Positions 1 to 6,950 of a stretch of 21,524 bases of DNA are shown in pieces. The position numbers were made by a program, and so were the translations under genes. The stretch's first letter is position 1. Every line of letters begins with the position of its first letter. Source of the stretch: Actinomycetes bacterium (lineage in GTDB: Bacteria > Actinomycetota > Acidimicrobiia > Acidimicrobiales > Palsa-688); the NCBI GenBank assembly GCA_021816565.1, contig JAKAXN010000032.1, forward strand, positions 1 to 21,524. The letters run 5' to 3'. A model generated the notes under the pieces. That model searched no databases, was not told where the DNA came from, and was given only the letters and a program-made list of their open reading frames with translations.

Positions 1-341
1 ACGGCCAGCATCTCGGCGATGGGTCCCGGCCCGAAGATCACGTCGGGGTTGCAGATCAGGATGTGGCGGCCACCGGCGGCGGCCAGGCCCTGGTTGTTGG
101 CCGCCGCCAGACCCCGGTTGTGCCGGTTGGCGACGATCCGGGCGCCGGGGGCCGCGGCCCGCACCCGGGCCACGGTGTCATCGGCCGAGTGGTTGTCCAC
201 GACTATCAGCTCCGGTTCGGGGTCGCCGGCGCTGGAGCGGATGGACCCGATGCAGCCGGCGACCACCCGGGCGCTGTTCCAGGTGACGATCACCACCGAC
301 AGGTCCGGGCCGGGCCCGTGAGCAGCGGTCGACCCGGTCAA
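1..341 (-). CDS. Glycosyltransferase family 2, N-terminal part (cut by window edge)
   Basis: This is the first ~113 residues of a GT-A fold glycosyltransferase that would transfer a sugar from a nucleotide donor, probably onto a lipid-linked glycan in the cytoplasm. The visible protein has the opening strand SVVIVTWNSA, the nucleotide-binding strand ELIVVDNHSADDT, the NRHNRGLAAANNQGL segment, and the metal-site region ILICNPDV. These fit the rhamnosyltransferase-like GT2 subgroup. The best start is a TTG at 339-341 that overlaps the TGA stop of the upstream GT4 gene (TTGA, 4-nt overlap); no ATG or GTG lies upstream of the first strand. The reading frame stays open to base 1, so the rest of the catalytic domain lies outside the window. 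The family call is firm; donor and acceptor are unknown. Confidence 0.85.
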   Translation of the reverse strand, partial: MTGSTAAHGPGPDLSVVIVTWNSARVVAGCIGSIRSSAGDPEPELIVVDNHSADDTVARVRAAAPGARIVANRHNRGLAAANNQGLAAAGGRHILICNPDVIFGPGPIAEMLA

Positions 342-1417
342 GCGGCGGCCCGCTCGTAGGCCCCGACGGTGTCGGAGGCGATGGCCTCCCAGCCGGGGAC
401 GGCGGCGGCCCGTTCCAGTCCCGCCTGCGCGAGCTGCCGGCGCCGGCCGGGGTCACCCATCAGCGGCCCCAGGACCGCGGCCATGGCCCCGGCGGTGGGG
501 GCCGAGGCCCATTCGGCGGCCGGTCCGAGCACCTCCGGCAGCGACGCCACCGGGGCGCACACCACCGGCGTGCCCGATGCCGCGGCCTCGAGGGCCGGCA
601 TGCCGAAGCCCTCGAACCGGGTGGGGTAGACGAACACCTCGGCCCCGGCCAGCACCCGGGCCCAGTCGAGGTCGTCGAGAGCCCCGGCGTGGACCACCCC
701 GGGACCGGCGCCGTCCGGGGGGGCTTCCCGGCCCACCACCACCAGCTGTGGCCGGTCCCGGCCCAGGCCGGCGGTGGCGTCGCGCCACGCCTGCACGGCC
801 ACCGCCAGTCCCCGGCGCCGGGCCCCGCCCACCGCCACCACGTACGGTCCGTGGACCCCCAACCGGGCGAGCACCGGGCCGGCCTCGTCCCGCCGGGCCG
901 GGGAGAACCCGGCGGGCACGGCGATGGGGACCACGCACAGGCGGTCCGGATGCACGCCGTACGTGTCCGCCAATGCCCGGGCGGTGTATTGCGACACGGT
1001 GACGACCACATCGGCGTGGCGGGCCGCCCAGCGGGCCTGCGCCGCGAACAGCGCCCGCTTCCCCCGGCCCAGGTCCTCCGGGTGGTGCTCCCACGACAGG
1101 TCGTAGATGCTGACCACCGACCGGGCCGCCGAGACCAGCGGCAGGGCGTTGAACGTTCCGTGGAACACCAGGTCGGACCGGCCTCGCATCCACGCCCCGG
1201 CGCTGCCCTGCAGCCAGGCCGTCTCCGGCAGCGGGCCCAGGCCGGCCAGCGGGACGACCGAGCACCCGGGGGCGGGCGGGGCCGGGCGGCGGCGGTCGGT
1301 CAGCACGGTGACCTCGGCCCGGGTGGCCAGGTGGGGCAGCATGCCGGCCAGGGCCCGGCCCACCCCGGTGAGCGGCCGGTCCTGAAGCCGCCGCCCGTCG
1401 ATGGCCACCCTGATCAT
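338..1417 (-). CDS. Glycosyltransferase family 4 (GT-B fold)
   Basis: A 359-residue retaining GT-B glycosyltransferase, about the usual length for the family. The N-terminal Rossmann half begins MIRVAIDGRRL, followed by GVGR; this opening is typical of GT4 mannosyl- or rhamnosyltransferase-like enzymes. The middle holds DVVVTVSQYTARAL, and VVPIAVPAGFSP marks the domain boundary. The C-terminal half holds the donor-binding EX7E motif as EGFGMPALE, followed by AAASGTPVVCAP. The ATG at 1415-1417 is preferred over the in-frame position near 1510 because the extra 31 residues are low-complexity and the family starts at this strand. It lies 40 nt downstream of the preceding GT2 gene and overlaps the next gene by 4 nt, so it is in one transcription unit with both. 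Substrate is not determinable from sequence. Confidence 0.9.
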   Translation of the reverse strand: MIRVAIDGRRLQDRPLTGVGRALAGMLPHLATRAEVTVLTDRRRPAPPAPGCSVVPLAGLGPLPETAWLQGSAGAWMRGRSDLVFHGTFNALPLVSAARSVVSIYDLSWEHHPEDLGRGKRALFAAQARWAARHADVVVTVSQYTARALADTYGVHPDRLCVVPIAVPAGFSPARRDEAGPVLARLGVHGPYVVAVGGARRRGLAVAVQAWRDATAGLGRDRPQLVVVGREAPPDGAGPGVVHAGALDDLDWARVLAGAEVFVYPTRFEGFGMPALEAAASGTPVVCAPVASLPEVLGPAAEWASAPTAGAMAAVLGPLMGDPGRRRQLAQAGLERAAAVPGWEAIASDTVGAYERAAA

Positions 1418-1457
1418 CGCCCGGCAGGGTAGTGCCCGGCCGGGCCCGTACTGCGGC

Positions 1458-2666
1458 TCACCGGCTCTCCAGCCCCGCCGCCGCCAGCACCGCCCGAGCG
1501 GCGTGGTCACCGGGCTGGACCGGGGCGCCCACCGCCTGCGGCTGGGTCCGGGCCAGGGCGGCCCGCACCGGGCCCGGCGCCGCTGACCCGCCCACCACCA
1601 CGCTGTAGTGGTTTCTCCGGGCGCCCAGCCAGGCCGGGACCGCCCCGGCGGCGCCCGGGCCGGCCTCCACGAACCGGCCGGGCGGCCCCGCCCCCGGGGG
1701 GGTCGGCCGGAGCGCCAGGTGGGTGACCCGGTCCAGGGGGCGCAGCTGGGCGATCCGCGCTGCCAGAGGGCCGAGGGAGCCGTCGGGGTCCACGACCAGG
1801 AACCGCTCCGGGGCCCACCAGTCCCGCACGATCAGCTCCCGGTGCGGGTCGTAGGGGGGCCGGCTGAGGCGGGGCCGACCGGCCAGCTGCCCGGCGAAGC
1901 GGTCGGCAAACAGCCGGCGGTTACGGCCGGCTTGGCGGGCCCGGTCCCGGGTGGTGAAGCTGCCCTGGCCGTGGTGGACCACCCGCGAGCGGGGCTCCAG
2001 CACGGTCAGGTACCCCATCTCCCGCATGGCGAAGCTGAGGTCGGCGTCCTCGTAGTAGCCGAGCCCGTAACGGGCGTCGAAGCCCCCGACGGCTTCGAAC
2101 GCCCGGCGTCGTACGAGCAGCGCCGCGGCCGAGCCGTAGTCCACGTAGCGGGCGAAGCCCACCTCGGCCGCCCCGGGCGCCAGCCGGTCGCCGTACCCGT
2201 ACCCGTATCCGTCGCAGTCGAGCAGGCCGCCGGCCTCCTGCACCGATCCGTCGGGGCCCAGGTACACGGGGGTGGCAGCCCCCGCTACCGGGTCGGCGTC
2301 GAGGGCGTGGACCAGCGGATCCAGCCAGCCCGGCACCGGGCTGATGTCGGAGTTGAGGATCCCGAGGTATCGGCCCCGGGCCCGCAGGGCGGCCAGGTTG
2401 ACCGCCGGCCCGTACCCCAGGTTCCGCTCGCTCATCACGAACTCCGCCCCCTCCACCACCTGCCGCAGGCGGCGGCCGGCGCCGTCGGGGGAGGCGTTGT
2501 CCACCACGATCATCTCGTAGCCCTCGCCGCCGGCCGCCTGCAGGTCCCGCAGCGACCCGAGAGCCGTGCGGTAGCCCCCGTAGACCACCATGATGAGCGT
2601 CACCGCTGGATCGGGGCCGGGCGGCGGGAACGCCAGGCCGCCGGGCGGCTCCAACGCGTCGCTCAC
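1458..2666 (-). CDS. Glycosyltransferase family 2 with C-terminal degenerate Rossmann-like domain
   Basis: A 402-residue protein. Residues ~20-270 form a GT2 domain of the type common in O-antigen and cell-wall rhamnan loci: LIMVVYGGYRTAL, MIVVDNASPDGAG, SERNLGYGPAVNLA, the NSD metal motif in LGILNSDISP, then VQEAGG, GGFDARYGLGYYEDADLSF and SRVVHHGQGSF. A further ~120 residues begin near RFLVVDPDGSLG, where relatives often carry a GT4-like N-terminal half; here that part looks shortened. The start is the GTG at 2664-2666, which overlaps the TGA of the upstream gene (GTGA); an in-frame ATG at 2726 would overlap that gene by 64 nt and adds no conserved sequence. The catalytic family is clear, the sugar is not. 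Confidence 0.88.
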   Translation of the reverse strand: MSDALEPPGGLAFPPPGPDPAVTLIMVVYGGYRTALGSLRDLQAAGGEGYEMIVVDNASPDGAGRRLRQVVEGAEFVMSERNLGYGPAVNLAALRARGRYLGILNSDISPVPGWLDPLVHALDADPVAGAATPVYLGPDGSVQEAGGLLDCDGYGYGYGDRLAPGAAEVGFARYVDYGSAAALLVRRRAFEAVGGFDARYGLGYYEDADLSFAMREMGYLTVLEPRSRVVHHGQGSFTTRDRARQAGRNRRLFADRFAGQLAGRPRLSRPPYDPHRELIVRDWWAPERFLVVDPDGSLGPLAARIAQLRPLDRVTHLALRPTPPGAGPPGRFVEAGPGAAGAVPAWLGARRNHYSVVVGGSAAPGPVRAALARTQPQAVGAPVQPGDHAARAVLAAAGLESR

Positions 2667-3247
2667 GGCCTGACGCGCCGCTTCATCCGCCCGGCCCAGG
2701 CCACGGTCCCGTGGAGCCTCTCCCAACCCGCTCCCGGCCCGCGCCGGCCGAACCAGCGGTCGCCGGCCACCGTGGCCGCCTCCAGCCGGCTGTAGGCCGG
2801 CGGGACCGTCGCCACCGGAGTCCCCGGAGGCCCGGCCCAGCGGGTGAAGAACCCCTCGAGGCGGTTCCGGTCGTCGGGTCCGGCCGGTGGCCCGCTGCAG
2901 GGCCGCCCGAGGGATCGGGCCAGCCCGGCCACGAAGGGGTCATCGGTCTCCACGCCGGCTGAGCCGTACACCCAGGCGGCGTGATCCTCCGCTCCCAGCC
3001 CCGGCATCGGAGGCCCGGCCAGCCCGTCGCGGAGCGGGCCCGGACCCGGGCGGTGCCCGAGCGCGTCCCAGAAGCGGAGCCGCCGCTCCAGGACCCAGGA
3101 CGGGAACGCCCGGTCGGCCACGACCGAAAGTGGCGGCAGATCCGCCAACTCGGCGAACCAGTCGTCGCCCGCCGGCGGCCCCCCTCTCCGGGACCACTCG
3201 GCGGCCAGGATACGCTCCTCTATGAGCCGCTTCGGGTTTGTGGGCAT
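2663..3247 (-). CDS. Hypothetical protein of unknown family (194 aa)
   Basis: I do not recognise this protein. It is 194 residues, has no signal peptide and no membrane segment, and is rich in Trp, Arg, Pro and Gly. The N-terminus (NPKRLIEERILAAEWSRRGG) looks helical. The segments FPSWVLERRLRFWDALGHRP and DHAAWVYGSAGV contain the most distinctive residues. The frame is credible because its stop codon overlaps the GTG of the next glycosyltransferase gene (GTGA) and because it leads a minus-strand transcription unit facing the plus-strand acetyltransferase gene. ATG at 3245-3247 is the only plausible start; no strong ribosome binding site precedes it. Position suggests a small accessory protein of polysaccharide synthesis, but that is inference from context only. 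Confidence 0.7.
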   Translation of the reverse strand: MPTNPKRLIEERILAAEWSRRGGPPAGDDWFAELADLPPLSVVADRAFPSWVLERRLRFWDALGHRPGPGPLRDGLAGPPMPGLGAEDHAAWVYGSAGVETDDPFVAGLARSLGRPCSGPPAGPDDRNRLEGFFTRWAGPPGTPVATVPPAYSRLEAATVAGDRWFGRRGPGAGWERLHGTVAWAGRMKRRVRP

Positions 3248-3305
3248 AACCGGAACTTTGGTGGCCGACCTCCGGCCGAGAAACTAGCGTCTGGAGGCGA
3301 CGCCG
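3248..3305. promoter_or_regulatory. Divergent intergenic region, probable promoters for both flanking operons
   Basis: The 58 bases between the divergent starts at 3247 (minus) and 3306 (plus) should carry both promoters. AAACTAGCGT at 3281-3290 holds back-to-back TANNNT hexamers: TAGTTT on minus (3286 to 3281) and TAGCGT on plus (3285-3290). The minus one sits 33 nt before its ATG, a normal distance. The plus one is too close to the ribosome binding site to serve that gene well. GGAGG at 3293-3297 is a strong ribosome binding site, 8 nt before ATG 3306. A short inverted repeat (GGCCG at 3263-3267, CGGCC at 3273-3277) may be chance in GC-rich DNA. No convincing -35 element is visible. Confidence 0.35.
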
Positions 3306-4448
3306 ATGGGGGGTAGAGCACGCCAGCCGAGGCCGGGACGGCCGGCGGAGTACACCGGCGACGGAGCCGGTACGCCGCGTTTCTACCGGCCCGGTCCGGC
3401 CGTGCAGGGCCGCCCCCACGTCCTGGTCCACCGGGGCGACAGCACCCGCCTGACCGTGGGTGGCCGGTCGGTGATCGGCGGGGACGTCGAGGTCATGCTG
3501 GGGGGCAACCACCGGGCGGACTGGGTCAGCACCTTCGCCATCCGGGAGGTGTTCGACCTGCCCGGGGCGTACCGGGACGGCAACCCGTGGTCCAAGGGCG
3601 ACATCCGGGTCGGCTCGGACGTAGTGATCGGAAGGGGGGCTCGGATACTGTCGGGGCTCACCATTGGAGATGGAGCCGTTGTCCTCCCTTACTCGGTCGT
3701 CACCCGCGACGTCAGCCCCGGCCAGGTGGTGGCCGGCCACCCCGCCGCAGTCATCGGCTCCCGCTCACCGGCCGACGCGCCGGCCGGGCCGGTGACCCCG
3801 TCCCTGGCCGGCGCCAGGACGAGGGCCGCCCGGCTCCTGCACGCCGCCGCCGCCCGCATCGGTGGCGAGGCCCTCCCCGGCTTCCCGGCCCTGCGGGAGC
3901 CCCCGACGCGACCGCAGCCGATCACCATGGGCCGGGCCTCCTACTTCGAGCCCGTCGTGCGGGCCGAGGGCGACACCGAGGTGGCGGTCGAGGTCGGCCC
4001 GTTCGCCTCCATCTCCTACGACACCGAGTTTCTCTTCCCCGACCCCCTCGCCGACCCGGCCCGGGTGGCCCAGCGGGTCCAGGGCGGGCCCGACCCCCGC
4101 CGGGCCGGGGTCCGCCGGACGGTGGTCGGCGGTGACACCTGGATCACCCGGGGGACCAGGGTGGTGGGCGAGGCCACCATCGGGGCCGGGGCGGTGGTGG
4201 GGGCGTACTCCGTCGTCTACGGCGACGTCCGGCCCTACGCCATCGTGGCCGGCAACCCGGCGGTGGAGGTGGGCCGGCGTTTCGACGACGACACGGTGGA
4301 GGCCCTGCTGCGCATCGCCTGGTGGGACTGGCCCGAGGAGCTGGTGAAGCAGAGGGCCCCCGAGCTGTGCTCCACCGACGTGGCCGCCTTCATCGGGCGC
4401 TACGACCCGGCGCGGGTCGGCGGCGGCGCCGGGGGAGAAGCCCTGTGA
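3306..4448 (+). CDS. Tandem-domain hexapeptide-repeat (CatB/Vat-like) acetyltransferase
   Basis: A 380-residue protein with two left-handed beta-helix acetyltransferase domains in one chain; usual members have one domain of ~200-220 residues. Domain 1 (about residues 45-150) keeps the catalytic-His block MLGGNHRADWVSTF (His69) and the end segment VTRDVSPGQVVAGHPAAVIG. A linker of ~55 residues rich in Ala, Arg and Pro follows. Domain 2 (about 208-348) starts ITMGRASYFEPVV and ends with YAIVAGNPAVEVGRRF plus the family's C-terminal helix (IAWWDWPEELV), but has LFPDPLADPA where the His block should be. The start has GGAGG 8 nt upstream. Family members transfer acetyl from acetyl-CoA to hydroxyls, so O-acetylation of a sugar is likely. 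It leads the plus-strand operon and its stop overlaps the next start (GTGA). Confidence 0.88.
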   Translation: MGGRARQPRPGRPAEYTGDGAGTPRFYRPGPAVQGRPHVLVHRGDSTRLTVGGRSVIGGDVEVMLGGNHRADWVSTFAIREVFDLPGAYRDGNPWSKGDIRVGSDVVIGRGARILSGLTIGDGAVVLPYSVVTRDVSPGQVVAGHPAAVIGSRSPADAPAGPVTPSLAGARTRAARLLHAAAARIGGEALPGFPALREPPTRPQPITMGRASYFEPVVRAEGDTEVAVEVGPFASISYDTEFLFPDPLADPARVAQRVQGGPDPRRAGVRRTVVGGDTWITRGTRVVGEATIGAGAVVGAYSVVYGDVRPYAIVAGNPAVEVGRRFDDDTVEALLRIAWWDWPEELVKQRAPELCSTDVAAFIGRYDPARVGGGAGGEAL

Positions 4449-5251
4449 CCGCCCAGGTGACAGATGTGGGAAGGGCCCTGACCCGCCAGGGCGCGGCGCG
4501 CGCCGCCGCGGCGTATGCCGCCGGACGGTGGATGCGCCGGCGCAAGCCGGCCCTGTCCACCCGCATCTCGCCCGACGACGCCATGTACGACGGCCTCAGC
4601 GCCCTCAGCTACTTCGCCGTGGGAGCCGATGCCCTCAGCCTGATCAGGCAGTCCCTGCTTCTGGTCGGGGTCACCGAGCCGCAATCGGTCCTGGACCTGC
4701 CGTGCGGGCACGGCCGGGTGCTGCGCTGGGTGCGGGCCGAGTGGCCCGCCGCCCGCCTGGTGGCCTGCGACCTGGACCGGGGCGGCGTCGACTGGTGCGC
4801 CCGGTCCTACGGCGCCGAGGGCGTCTACAGCTCGGAGCTTCTCGAGGAGGTGCGCCTGCCCGGCCCCTTCGACGCGGTATGGGTCGGGTCGCTGCTCACC
4901 CACCTCGACCGGGACCGCTGGGCCCCCACCCTCACCGCCCTGGCCGGGTCCCTGCGGCCCGGTGGATGCCTGATCTTCACCACCCACGGACAGGAGCACC
5001 ACCAGCGGCTGATCCGGGGCGCCTACCGCGTGGACCCGGCGGAGCGGGCCGCCCTGCTGGGCGGTTGGGCCGGGGACGGCTTCGGCTACGCGCCGTACCC
5101 GGGCCAGCCGTCCTACGGGGTGTCGCTGAGCACGCCGGCGTGGGTGCGCTCCACCGCCGACGCCGTCCCCGGCCTCAGCCACATGGCGACCTGGATCGCC
5201 GGCTGGAACCATCACCAGGACGTGTACACCTACCGCCGGTCGGGGGCCTGA
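4445..5251 (+). CDS. Class I SAM-dependent methyltransferase
   Basis: A 268-residue cytoplasmic methyltransferase. The SAM-binding motif I is VLDLPCGHGRVLRW, followed by LVACDLDRGGVDW (acidic residue at the end of strand 2), FDAVWVGSLLTHLD (motif around strand 4) and GSLRPGGCLIFTTHG (strand 5). The start is the GTG at 4445-4447, overlapping the acetyltransferase stop by 4 nt, with a good ribosome binding site (GGGGGAG at 4431-4437). The frame is open further upstream inside the acetyltransferase gene but encodes only arginine-rich shadow sequence. Fold and cofactor are clear. The substrate is unknown; its place between an acetyltransferase and a TylF-like enzyme suggests modification of a sugar of the exported glycan. 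Confidence 0.88.
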   Translation: MTAQVTDVGRALTRQGAARAAAAYAAGRWMRRRKPALSTRISPDDAMYDGLSALSYFAVGADALSLIRQSLLLVGVTEPQSVLDLPCGHGRVLRWVRAEWPAARLVACDLDRGGVDWCARSYGAEGVYSSELLEEVRLPGPFDAVWVGSLLTHLDRDRWAPTLTALAGSLRPGGCLIFTTHGQEHHQRLIRGAYRVDPAERAALLGGWAGDGFGYAPYPGQPSYGVSLSTPAWVRSTADAVPGLSHMATWIAGWNHHQDVYTYRRSGA

Positions 5252-5254
5252 GCG

Positions 5255-6097
5255 ATGCCCGAGCCGGCGCCCGGCATGGCCGAGGCCTATGTGGAGCTGC
5301 TGAAGCGCACCCTGATCGGGGCCAACCTGGGCCCGGCCACCTACTACGTACCGGTTCGTGACGGCGCAGGCCCCCTGCGCGCCACCGTGGCCCGCCTGCT
5401 GGCCCGCCGCGGTGGTTCGGTTCTGGCTCGCCCGGTGACCGTCGATCTCGAGCAGGTGGCCGATGGATCGCTGTTCGCGTCGTTCCTGCCCCCCGGCGTG
5501 ATGTCGATGATCGGCCGGCCCCGGATGGACAACCTCGAGGCCTGCGTGCGTGACGTCGTCGCCAACGGGGTGCCCGGGGACCTGATCGAGACCGGGGTGT
5601 GGCGGGGCGGGAGCACGATCTTCATGCGGGGCCTGCTGGAGGCGCTGGGCGACTCCCACCGGAGGGTCTACGTGGCGGACTCGTTCCAGGGTCTGCCGGC
5701 CCCGGACCCCGACCGCTACCCCGGGGACCGGGGGATGGAACTGCACCTTCACGCCGACCTGGCGGTCGGGGTGGACCGGGTCCGGGACCACTTCCGGCGC
5801 TTCGGGCTGCTCGACGACCGGGTGGTGTTCGTGGAGGGCTGGTTCCGAGACACCTTGCCGGCGCTGGCCGGCCACCAGTGGTCGGTGATCCGCCTCGACG
5901 GGGACATGTACGAGTCGACCATGGACGGCCTGACCAACCTCTACGACGGCCTGTCGGTGGGCGGGTGGGTGATCGTCGACGACTACCACATACCGGCCTG
6001 CCGGGACGCGGTGGCCGACTTCCGGCGCCAGCGGGGCATCGACGACCCGATCACCGAGATCGACTGGACGGGCGTGTTTTGGCGGAAGTCTCGCTAG
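5255..6097 (+). CDS. TylF/MycF-family (macrocin O-methyltransferase-like) methyltransferase
   Basis: A 280-residue protein of the TylF family, Mg2+-dependent SAM O-methyltransferases that act on sugar hydroxyls in macrolide antibiotics and are also common in surface-polysaccharide loci. The N-terminal helix AYVELLKRTLIGANL is typical of the family. Motif I is ETGVWRGGSTIFMRG (from residue 112), followed by VYVADSFQGLP (139-148), then the metal-site region RLDGDMYESTMD (213-224) and VDDYH (241-245). The ATG lies 3 nt after the preceding stop; a second ATG seven codons in is possible. The last conserved residues (DWTGVFWRKSR) are present, so the protein is complete. Sugar O-methylation is the likely role; the exact sugar and position are unknown. 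Confidence 0.9.
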   Translation: MPEPAPGMAEAYVELLKRTLIGANLGPATYYVPVRDGAGPLRATVARLLARRGGSVLARPVTVDLEQVADGSLFASFLPPGVMSMIGRPRMDNLEACVRDVVANGVPGDLIETGVWRGGSTIFMRGLLEALGDSHRRVYVADSFQGLPAPDPDRYPGDRGMELHLHADLAVGVDRVRDHFRRFGLLDDRVVFVEGWFRDTLPALAGHQWSVIRLDGDMYESTMDGLTNLYDGLSVGGWVIVDDYHIPACRDAVADFRRQRGIDDPITEIDWTGVFWRKSR

Positions 6098-6098
6098 A

Positions 6099-6141
6099 GG
6101 GGGCTGCGACCCGGGAGCGACGGACCCCCGGTGCAGCCCCC
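6099..6141 (+). other. Strong RNA hairpin between tylF-like gene and wzm
   Basis: GGGGGCTGC at 6099-6107 pairs perfectly with GCAGCCCCC at 6133-6141. The stem continues inward as ACC (6109-6111) with GGT (6130-6132), and GGG (6113-6115) with CCC (6127-6129). This gives 15 pairs with two single-base bulges (6108 and 6112) and an 11-nt loop. It begins 2 nt after the tylF-like stop codon and lies 37 nt upstream of the wzm ATG. There is no T-tract, so it is not a classical intrinsic terminator. It could attenuate transcription, protect or process the mRNA, or set the dose of the transporter relative to upstream genes. The pairing is seen directly; function is inference. Confidence 0.55.
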
Positions 6142-6177
6142 GCCCGCCCGCCGGGCCGGGCCCTGCCGGCGGTGTGG

Positions 6178-6933
6178 ATGTCACGGTGGCTGCTGCTCCA
6201 GTGGGTCAAGCGGGATTTCGTGGTCCGCTACCGCCAGAGCGCTCTCGGCCTGGCCTGGTCGGTGCTGCAGCCGGCGCTCCTGCTGGCCGTGTACGGGGTG
6301 GTGTTCGTGAAGGTGCTGCACGTGCGGCCCCAGCAGGGCAGCTACCTGGTGTTCGCCTACTGCGGCCTGGCCCCGTGGGCGTTCTTCTCCAACGCCGTCT
6401 CCTGGAGCATGCCGTCGCTGGCCAACGCCGCCCCGGTCATCCGCCAGGTGTATTTCCCCCGGGCGGTCATACCGCTGGCGGCGTGCGGCGTGGTGGTGGT
6501 GGACCTGGGGCTCAGCACGGCGATCCTGCTGATCCTGCAGGTCGTCACGTCCGGCCACCTGTACCTGGCGACCCTGGCCCTGATCCCGCTGTACGCAGCG
6601 CTGGTGCTCGGCACCGCCGCTCTGGCCGTGGTGGCGTCGCTGTTCGGCGCCTTCGTGCGCGACATCCGCTTCGCCCTGCCGCTGCTCCTGCAGCTGCTGT
6701 TCATCGCCACCCCGATCATGTACCCCCGCACCGAGGTGCACGGGCGGTGGAGCTGGGTGTTCACCTACAACCCCATGGCCCAGCTGGTCGGCGCGCTGCG
6801 GGCCGCCGTGGCCGGGGGACGCTGGCCCGGGGCCGGGGTCACCGCCGCTGCGGTGGCCGCCTGCCTGGTCGCCCTGGTGGCGGCGGTCGGCTACAGCGCC
6901 ACCGTCGAGGACCGCCTCCCCGATCTCCTGTGA
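6178..6933 (+). CDS. wzm: Polysaccharide ABC exporter, membrane permease (Wzm/TagG family)
   Basis: A 251-residue integral membrane permease of the ABC-2 polysaccharide/polyol exporter family. The cytoplasmic start LLLQWVKRDFVVRYRQSALG carries the family hallmark (R-D-x-x-x-R-Y-R-Q-S-x-L-G) just before the first membrane span. About six hydrophobic segments follow: ~22-46, 55-75, 97-122, 129-160, 165-185 and 220-245. FLFIATP-type sequence appears as LLFIATPIMYPRTEV, and YNPMAQLV is the conserved C-terminal motif. ATG 6178 is chosen; GTG 6172 and a TTG at 6079 overlapping the previous gene are also in frame, but the extra residues would be read from the hairpin and look non-coding. Together with Wzt it moves lipid-linked glycan across the cytoplasmic membrane. 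Confidence 0.92.
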   Translation: MSRWLLLQWVKRDFVVRYRQSALGLAWSVLQPALLLAVYGVVFVKVLHVRPQQGSYLVFAYCGLAPWAFFSNAVSWSMPSLANAAPVIRQVYFPRAVIPLAACGVVVVDLGLSTAILLILQVVTSGHLYLATLALIPLYAALVLGTAALAVVASLFGAFVRDIRFALPLLLQLLFIATPIMYPRTEVHGRWSWVFTYNPMAQLVGALRAAVAGGRWPGAGVTAAAVAACLVALVAAVGYSATVEDRLPDLL

Positions 6934-6950
6934 CGGACCTCCTGTGACGG
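6925..6950 (+). repeat. 12-bp direct repeat at the wzm/wzt junction, creating a relay mini-frame
   Basis: CTCCTGTGACGG occurs at 6925-6936 and again at 6939-6950, a 14-nt period. The first copy places GTG (6930-6932) over the wzm stop TGA (6931-6933). That GTG opens a five-codon frame (V-T-D-L-L) ending at TGA 6945-6947, which overlaps the wzt start GTG at 6944-6946. Both steps use the GTGA overlap seen elsewhere in the locus. The repeat and frame are directly visible. That ribosomes use the mini-frame is inference. Confidence 0.6.

Noticed and set aside
1418..1457. Palindromic GC-rich sequence between the GT2 and GT4 genes
   Set aside because: CCCGGCCGGG-type palindromes are expected by chance at this base composition; no larger structure is evident.
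1608..2795. 395-codon open frame on the plus strand opposite the GT2 gene
   Set aside because: No recognisable domain, and the minus-strand GT2 explains the DNA fully.
6079..6177. Earlier TTG start (6079) for wzm, overlapping the TylF-like gene
   Set aside because: The added residues would be read through the hairpin, are low-complexity, and are not needed for the conserved N-terminal motif; kept only as an alternative.
4400..6184. 594-codon open frame on the minus strand opposite the methyltransferase and TylF-like genes
   Set aside because: It is antisense to two clear enzymes, its product is His/Gln/Pro/Val-rich with no motifs, and such frames arise readily in very GC-rich coding DNA.
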